Assembly (NCBI GenBank): GCA_022563275.1
Contig: JADFNR010000030.1
Location: 1-29,242, forward strand
From: Chloroflexota bacterium
Lineage (GTDB): Bacteria > Chloroflexota > Dehalococcoidia > UBA3495
Direction of reading: 5' to 3'
Length of the DNA: 29,242 nucleotides
Of this stretch, positions 25,076-29,242 are shown one piece after another. The first letter of the stretch is position 1; every line of letters begins with the position of its first letter. The notes under the pieces were generated by a model, which worked only from the letters and a program-made list of their open reading frames with translations, was not told the DNA's origin and searched no databases. Both the position numbers and the translations under genes were made by a program.

Positions 25076-26038
25076 CTACCAGTCCATCTCCGTGCCCAGG
25101 CCCATGGCTTTGGCCGAATCATAGGCCAGCTTTGCGGCGGCGACGTCCGCCACCCCGGTCCCCATGATCTTGGCGTAGATCACCTGGCCTTCATCGTCCC
25201 GGCCGGTCACCGCTCCCGACACAACGTGCCTGAGTTCGTGTACCTTGCTCCATTGAATGATTCCTTTGTCCACCGCGCTACACAGGTCACCGGCCTCGAT
25301 CGCCGCCTGTTCCATCGAGTCCACGACCAGCTTGCCGGCCCGGATGATGGTGGCCTCATCAACTTCCCGGGCGCGCCAGGTAGTGGGTCCGGCCCCGATA
25401 ACGGTGCAGCCGTCCTTGAGCCAGGCCCCCTGGACGACCGGCTCCATGTTGGCGGCGACGCAAAGAACGATGTCGCAATCGCGCACCGCCGCTTCGTTGG
25501 TGGCGGCGGCGGACACCTCGATACCCATGGCGCCGGTCATCCTGCTGGCGAACTCCTCCCGGCGTTCCTGAGTGCGGCTGAAGGCTTTGATCCTCTTGAT
25601 GCCGCCGGCCCCCCGGACCTTGGATACCGCCTCCAATTGGGTTGGGGCCTGTCCTCCGGTGCCGATGATTCCCACCGTGGCCGCTCCTGGATTGGCCAGG
25701 TGCTTCACCGCCACGCCCGTGGTCGCGCCGGTGCGCAGTTGGCCCAGCCGGTTGGCCTGGGTGTAAAGGAGCAGTTCACCGGTGTTGGCGTCATAGAGGC
25801 TGACCTGGAAGGAATACGATCCCTTGACTACCGTGTAGGTCTTAACCCCCAGCAGCCCCTCATGAAATAGGCCGCCGCCCATCACCGACAACATACCGCC
25901 TTCGGCAATGATCTTGCGGCGGGTCATGTTGTGGACCTGACCGTCGCCGTAATGGCGCTGCATGGATTCAATGGCTTCGAGCATGGCGTCCATGGTCACG
26001 CACCGAGATACATCTTCATCCTTGAGGAAAAGGGTCAT
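25076..26038 (-). CDS. Ornithine cyclodeaminase/mu-crystallin family protein
   Basis: The 320-residue product belongs to the NAD(P)-binding OCD/mu-crystallin family, whose members include ornithine cyclodeaminase, alanine dehydrogenase and ketimine or pyrroline-carboxylate reductases. The Rossmann motif is VGIIGTGGQAPTQLEAV. Other conserved segments are GVKTYTVVKG, ANRLGQLRTGATTGVAVKHL and DSMEQAAIEAGDL. The substrate cannot be assigned from sequence. I start it at ATG 26038 (MTLFLKDEDV, the usual N-terminus), with GGAGG nine bases upstream; the frame extends 13 codons further without support. It converges with carB. Confidence 0.87.
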   Translation of the reverse strand: MTLFLKDEDVSRCVTMDAMLEAIESMQRHYGDGQVHNMTRRKIIAEGGMLSVMGGGLFHEGLLGVKTYTVVKGSYSFQVSLYDANTGELLLYTQANRLGQLRTGATTGVAVKHLANPGAATVGIIGTGGQAPTQLEAVSKVRGAGGIKRIKAFSRTQERREEFASRMTGAMGIEVSAAATNEAAVRDCDIVLCVAANMEPVVQGAWLKDGCTVIGAGPTTWRAREVDEATIIRAGKLVVDSMEQAAIEAGDLCSAVDKGIIQWSKVHELRHVVSGAVTGRDDEGQVIYAKIMGTGVADVAAAKLAYDSAKAMGLGTEMDW

Positions 26039-26098
26039 AACAGGGGACCTCCGCTGCCGGCCTGGGCACGGGAGCACCCTGGCCGTAGATTGGTGGCT

Positions 26099-26122
26099 AG
26101 TATACGACCGTAGGGAGGTCGT
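26099..26122 (-). promoter_or_regulatory. -10 element with adjacent palindrome upstream of the OCD-family gene
   Basis: On the minus strand TATACT (26099-26104) lies about 60 bases before the ATG. Touching it on the upstream side is a perfect inverted repeat ACGACC-TCCCTAC-GGTCGT (26104-26122), occupying the spacer and -35 side. No consensus -35 is seen. The arrangement fits an operator or activator site. Confidence 0.4.
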
Positions 26123-26185
26123 GGCTACACGAGGAGCGGGGCAGGCCGGAGGCAGGCTGATGATGAGTAAGAACCAGGCGCCGGC

Positions 26186-26425
26186 CTATTTGTAGAAGTC
26201 CCGGTTCTTTGCGATGTAATGACGCCACTCCGAGGGAAGGTTGAATTCGTCGAAGATCGCATTCACCGGACATACGGATACGCAATAGTTGCAATCGATG
26301 CAGATGGAGGGGTCGATGTAAAACATCTCCACCTGCTCGGTGGTGGCTATGCAGTCCACGGGGCAGACCTCCACGCAGGAGGCATCTTTAACCCCGGAAC
26401 AAGGTTCGGTTATTACGTAGGGCAT
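26186..26425 (-). CDS. Two-cluster bacterial ferredoxin
   Basis: A 79-residue electron carrier with eight cysteines. Cys9, Cys17, Cys21 and Cys25 (EPCSGVKDASCVEVCPVDC) match the C-x7-C-x3-CP pattern of the 7Fe type, in which the first site often holds a 3Fe-4S or 4Fe-4S cluster. Cys42, Cys45, Cys48 and Cys52 (CIDCNYCVSVCP) form a standard 4Fe-4S site. An ending such as SEWRHYIAKNRDFYK is typical of small ferredoxins of this type. The redox partner is unknown. It is divergent from the LysR-type gene, with interlocking promoters, so control by that regulator is likely. Confidence 0.93.
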   Translation of the reverse strand: MPYVITEPCSGVKDASCVEVCPVDCIATTEQVEMFYIDPSICIDCNYCVSVCPVNAIFDEFNLPSEWRHYIAKNRDFYK

Positions 26426-26508
26426 ACGGTTCTCTTGGTCGTGGAACCAGGGTTATTGTGCGCTTAACCGGACGCAATACTACCCAGGACGGACCGATGG
26501 GCAGACAC

Positions 26509-26537
26509 ATTTTCAAATCGGCGAGTTATTTTGTCAA
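26509..26537 (-). promoter_or_regulatory. Ferredoxin promoter
   Basis: On the minus strand a perfect -35 TTGACA (26532-26537) and GAAAAT (26509-26514) are 17 bases apart. Transcription would start near 26502, leaving a leader of about 77 bases before the ferredoxin ATG. Confidence 0.68.
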
Positions 26538-26559
26538 GGGATAGTATATGATATATTAT
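26531..26559 (+). promoter_or_regulatory. Promoter of the LysR-type regulator gene
   Basis: TTGTCA (26531-26536) and TATTAT (26554-26559) are 17 bases apart on the plus strand. The -35 overlaps the opposite-strand ferredoxin -35 by five bases. The spacer and -10 region are strikingly AT-rich and palindromic (TATAT-G-ATATA), a possible regulator binding site. The predicted start near 26566 rules out the upstream in-frame ATG at 26548. Confidence 0.7.
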
Positions 26560-26592
26560 ATTAGAAGTTCAGTGGTGTTCAAAGGGGAGTTA

Positions 26593-27549
26593 ATGGAACT
26601 TAGGGAGCTCATCAGTTTTTACCACGTCGCCAGGGTACGCAGTGTTTCCAAGGCCGCCCGCACTTTAGAGCTTGGCCAGCCGACCGTGACGACCCACCTA
26701 AGGAAATTGGAAGATGAGTTCGGCATCACCCTCTTTGACCGCATCAAGCGCCCCATTCAACTGACCTCCGAGGGAATCACCCTTCTGGAATTGGTGACCC
26801 CGGTGGTCACGTCCATCGACGCCCTCAAGACCCAGATGGATTACGCCGAAAAGCGGGGCTCCTTCGTCGTGGGGGCTTACCCCGACCTGGTCACCCATCA
26901 CCTGCCCGCGGGTATACAGAGGTTCCGGGATGATTACCCGGACGTCCGTATCCGGCTGCTGGCGCGGTCCTATAATCCCCTGATCCAACTGGTCCGGTCC
27001 GGTGAGATTGACCTGGCGTTTTGTTCTTCGCCCCCGGCCGACGATGCGGCGCTGGAGTTCAAAGAGTTGTTCACTTACAACACCGTTCTACTTACTCCGC
27101 CGGGACACGACCTGTTGCACCGCCAACCGGTCACCCTAGAAGACATCGCCGGCTTCCCGCTGATCCTGACCGCCCCGGAGAGTCAGTTACGCCAACGGGT
27201 GGAACAGGCGTTCAAGAGCCGTGGACTGACGCCCGATGTGGTGCTGGCGCTGGACGATACCGTGTCCATGAAGCGCTACGTTGAGATCGGCATGGGAATC
27301 GCGGTCGGAAGCGATTTTACCTTGCACGCGGAAGACCACCACCGGTTTGGGGTTATCCGGCTCGACCACCTATTCCCCAGTTCCGTTATCGGCGTCTGCA
27401 CGCTAAGGGGCAAGTTCGCTGGACAGGCAGTCCGGAACTTCATTGAGACAATGTCCGACCAGATCCGAGGATTTCACGCAGAGTTGTGGTCGAGGGAAGA
27501 AAACGGGGCGCTTCCTGGTTTCGTGGAAGTCGGCTCCAAAGATGACTAA
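26593..27549 (+). CDS. LysR-type transcriptional regulator
   Basis: The 318-residue product has an N-terminal winged helix-turn-helix (residues 1-60, with SVSKAARTLELGQPTVTTHL as the recognition unit and LFDRIKRPIQLTSEG). A periplasmic-binding-protein-like effector domain follows (about 90-300: SFVVGAYPDLV, IDLAFCSSPP, GIAVGSD). The DNA-binding part somewhat resembles CysB-type members, but the effector is unknown. ATG 26593 has GGGGAG close upstream and lies downstream of the predicted transcript start. It is divergent from the ferredoxin gene, the classic layout for a LysR regulator and its target; the promoters share their -35 region. Confidence 0.92.
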   Translation: MELRELISFYHVARVRSVSKAARTLELGQPTVTTHLRKLEDEFGITLFDRIKRPIQLTSEGITLLELVTPVVTSIDALKTQMDYAEKRGSFVVGAYPDLVTHHLPAGIQRFRDDYPDVRIRLLARSYNPLIQLVRSGEIDLAFCSSPPADDAALEFKELFTYNTVLLTPPGHDLLHRQPVTLEDIAGFPLILTAPESQLRQRVEQAFKSRGLTPDVVLALDDTVSMKRYVEIGMGIAVGSDFTLHAEDHHRFGVIRLDHLFPSSVIGVCTLRGKFAGQAVRNFIETMSDQIRGFHAELWSREENGALPGFVEVGSKDD

Positions 27550-27567
27550 CCAGCCAGGGCCTTCGAT

Positions 27568-27789
27568 CTACCGTTGATTCAAATGGCCGTCCGGCGGGAG
27601 GCCGTCAGGTGGCAACACCTGCTTCAGACGCCGCGCCAACTGCGACCTGGCCAGCAGCAAATACCGTCCGCATTCCTGGCAGCTCATTCCGATGTCGGCG
27701 CCCAGTCTGGTGACAGTCCAGAGCGACCCGCCGCAGGGGTGCGGTTTCTTCATACGCAGCACGTCGCCGATCTTTAGTTCTAAGACCAT
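27568..27789 (-). CDS. DUF951 family small protein
   Basis: The 73-residue product matches the DUF951 pattern: LKIGDVLRMKKPHPCGG, then W-x-V-TRLGADIGMSCQECGRYLLLARSQL. Cys19, Cys37 and Cys40 could bind metal, which is inference. The function of the family is not established; members are small and common in Firmicutes and Chloroflexota. The ATG lies inside the end of pyrF, with a 10-base overlap, so it is translationally coupled to pyrF and co-transcribed. The last ten residues (LPPDGLPPDGHLNQR region) are a short Pro/Gly tail absent from most members as I recall them. Confidence 0.82.
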   Translation of the reverse strand: MVLELKIGDVLRMKKPHPCGGSLWTVTRLGADIGMSCQECGRYLLLARSQLARRLKQVLPPDGLPPDGHLNQR

Positions 27790-28616
27790 CCCTTCCCATC
27801 AGCCTCAAGCACTTCATTGATGTTTTTCCTGAGTTTATCCGCTTCGCGGGCCGCGGCTTGGGCGAAATCGGCCCCGCCGGAAGCGTAGATGATTCCGCGG
27901 GAGGAGTTGATCAATGCGGCCCGGCCCCTGCTGTCGGTGCCCTGCCGTACGGCCGCTTCCAGGTCGCCGCCCTGGGCGCCAACCCCGGGAATCAGCAGGG
28001 GCATGTTGGGACATGCGGCCCGGACCTCCCGCAATTGGTCTGGAACAGTGGCGCCCACAACCAGCCCCAAGTTCCCCTTGGTGTCCCATTGCTGGCAGGC
28101 CAGCGCCACGTTCCGGTAGAGGGGCATCGTCCCATCCGCCGTCACCACCTGAACGTCCTGGAAATCGGCCGAGCCGGGGTTCGACCCGCGGCACCAGACG
28201 AACACCCCCTTAGACTCATCTTCCAGAAAGGGTGTTACGGTATCCTGGCCGCCCCAGACATTGATGGTGACGGCGTCGAATCCCCAGACCTGGAACATGG
28301 CTTTGGCGTAGGCCTGGGCAGAGGGGCCGATATCCCCCCGTTTGGCGTCGCCGATGATGATTGCCTGCGGCGCCGCGCTACGGATGTGGGCGACCGTCTT
28401 CTCCAGGTCTTGCAGGCCGGGTAGGCCCAAGGCTTCATAGAAAGCCAGGTTGGGCTTATAGGCGCAAACAAACCCGGCGGTGGCGTCCACGATGGCCCGG
28501 TTGAACTCGTAAACGCTGGAGATGGGCATCCTGGCCGGGTCTGGGTCCAATCCAACGCAGACCAAGCTCTTCGTTGCTATCGACGCCTGTTCCAGCCGGT
28601 CGGTGAAGCCGCTCAT
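27780..28616 (-). CDS. pyrF: Orotidine 5'-phosphate decarboxylase (type 2 subfamily)
   Basis: Decarboxylates OMP to UMP, the last step of the pathway. The catalytic Lys/Asp network is seen in IIIGDAKRGDIG (Asp90, Lys92, Asp95) and substrate-binding Lys54 in CAYKPNLAFYE. VGLDPDPARMP at the N-terminus and the length of 278 residues fit the longer type 2 subfamily rather than the 230-residue E. coli type. The ATG at 28616 has AAAGGA five bases upstream. It is not part of the pyrR-carB cluster but on the opposite strand 2.7 kb away, paired with DUF951. No PyrR-binding sequence is seen in its leader; a CCTGA-TCG-TCAGG palindrome lies there instead. Confidence 0.94.
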   Translation of the reverse strand: MSGFTDRLEQASIATKSLVCVGLDPDPARMPISSVYEFNRAIVDATAGFVCAYKPNLAFYEALGLPGLQDLEKTVAHIRSAAPQAIIIGDAKRGDIGPSAQAYAKAMFQVWGFDAVTINVWGGQDTVTPFLEDESKGVFVWCRGSNPGSADFQDVQVVTADGTMPLYRNVALACQQWDTKGNLGLVVGATVPDQLREVRAACPNMPLLIPGVGAQGGDLEAAVRQGTDSRGRAALINSSRGIIYASGGADFAQAAAREADKLRKNINEVLEADGKGWS

Positions 28617-28631
28617 CGTTGTCCTTTATCC

Positions 28632-28657
28632 CCTGATCGTCAGGTGCGAAAAGTATA
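28632..28657 (-). promoter_or_regulatory. pyrF upstream region: -10 element and palindrome
   Basis: On the minus strand TATACT (28652-28657) could be a -10 with no clear -35. A perfect palindrome CCTGA-CGA-TCAGG (28632-28644) follows at the likely transcript start, 15 bases or more before the ATG. It may be an operator or a short 5' hairpin. Confidence 0.35.
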
Positions 28658-28710
28658 CACGAACCCTCTGCTGGCCCGGCCAGTGTGTTGCCGTCAGAAA
28701 AGCTCCCGTA

Positions 28711-28740
28711 TTGCTAGACATCAATCCCGGTTGTTACCAT
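28711..28740 (+). promoter_or_regulatory. Weak promoter ahead of sfsA
   Basis: TTGCTA (28711-28716) and TACCAT (28735-28740) are 18 bases apart. Both hexamers are imperfect. Their position 28 bases ahead of the sfsA start codon is suitable. Confidence 0.35.
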
Positions 28741-28767
28741 AACGAGGCGAAACGCAGGAGGGCTGGT

Positions 28768-29242
28768 TTGGACTTGGGCGGCGACCTGGTCGAGGGCATC
28801 TTTCTGGAGCGGGTCAACCGCTTCCTGGCCACGGTTGAAGTCGATGGGCGGGAGGTCGGCGTGCACGTAGCCAACTCTGGCCGGATGAAAGAGCTGTTCG
28901 TCCCTGGCTGGCGGGTCTTGGTGCGCCCCGTCTCAGGTGAGAACCGAAAGACCAAGTTTGATCTGGTCCTGGTGGACATGGGCGCCGCATTTGCCTCCGC
29001 GGACGCCCGGATGCCCAACGCGCTGGTCGCCGAGGGCATTGCCAACGGCCATCTGAAACAGTTCGCCGGTTACCCGGAGATACGCCGGGAGGTAACCTTT
29101 GGCGACAGCCGCCTAGACCTGATGCTGGAAGGCCCGCAGGGCAGATGCTACATCGAGGCCAAGTCCGTCACCCTGGTGGAGAATGGCGTTGGCCTATTTC
29201 CCGATGCTCCCACCGCTCGCGGAGCAAAGCACCTCCGCACCC
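28768..29242 (+). CDS. sfsA: SfsA family protein (truncated by window end)
   Basis: An open frame starts at TTG 28768, with AGGAGG six bases upstream, and runs off the window after 158 codons. Characteristic SfsA sequence is visible: GIFLERVNRFLATVEVDGRE, HVANSGRMKELFVPG, then FAGYPEIRREVTFGDSRLDL, YIEAKSVTLVENGVGLFPDA and PTARGAKHL. The Asp of RLDL and the EAKS segment resemble a nuclease-like active site (E-x-K), and SfsA proteins are thought to bind nucleic acid; the exact role is unsettled. Family members are about 230 residues, so roughly 70 residues are missing. It is divergent from pyrF. Confidence 0.9.
   Translation, partial: MDLGGDLVEGIFLERVNRFLATVEVDGREVGVHVANSGRMKELFVPGWRVLVRPVSGENRKTKFDLVLVDMGAAFASADARMPNALVAEGIANGHLKQFAGYPEIRREVTFGDSRLDLMLEGPQGRCYIEAKSVTLVENGVGLFPDAPTARGAKHLRT

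Overview
The window is GC-rich, gene-dense bacterial chromosome with no tRNA, rRNA, CRISPR array, insertion sequence or phage gene visible. Gene content suggests a Chloroflexota bacterium of the Dehalococcoidia/SAR202 type: two class III CoA-transferases, LhgO, an isocitrate lyase-like enzyme, DUF951, a Thr/Pro-linker lipoprotein and short 'CATTCCGAGG...GGAATCTCG' intergenic repeats. That placement is inference from content, not from a marker gene.

Layout. 1-267 is intergenic repeat debris. 268-2266 (minus) encodes a zinc-less MDR oxidoreductase and a D-2-hydroxyacid dehydrogenase, followed by a short decayed gene remnant (2301-2450). 2553-3770 is an L-2-hydroxyglutarate oxidase. 3936-7831 is a probable operon led by a good sigma70-type promoter: MaoC hot-dog dehydratase, plsX with an unusual eight-unit 15-bp repeat tail, fabG, and a lipoprotein with a putative HExxH metallopeptidase domain. 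7928-8815 is an isocitrate lyase/PEP mutase family enzyme. 8902-11677 holds a DUF2157 membrane protein, a GDYXXLXY protein fused to an azurin-like cupredoxin domain, and a nicotinamidase-like hydrolase. 11698-14153 (minus) is a pair of class III CoA-transferase genes, only one of which keeps the catalytic Asp. 14374-16404 is a large VWA-domain protein.

16405-25072 is a pyrimidine cluster: an attenuator leader with PyrR-binding element, antiterminator and intrinsic terminator, then pyrR, pyrB, pyrC, a palindromic repeat, carA, an unidentified 138-aa ORF and carB. Together these make carbamoyl phosphate, carbamoyl aspartate and dihydroorotate; pyrF (27780-28616, minus) supplies the last UMP step. 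pyrD and pyrE are not in the window.

25076-29242 carries an ornithine cyclodeaminase/mu-crystallin family gene (minus), a ferredoxin (minus) divergent from a LysR-type regulator with promoters that share one -35 region, DUF951 overlapping pyrF, and a truncated sfsA running off the end. The most unusual items are the GDYXXLXY-cupredoxin fusion, the back-to-back ferredoxin/LysR promoters, the catalytically asymmetric CoA-transferase pair, the unknown ORF and hairpins around carA-carB, and the repeat tail on PlsX.
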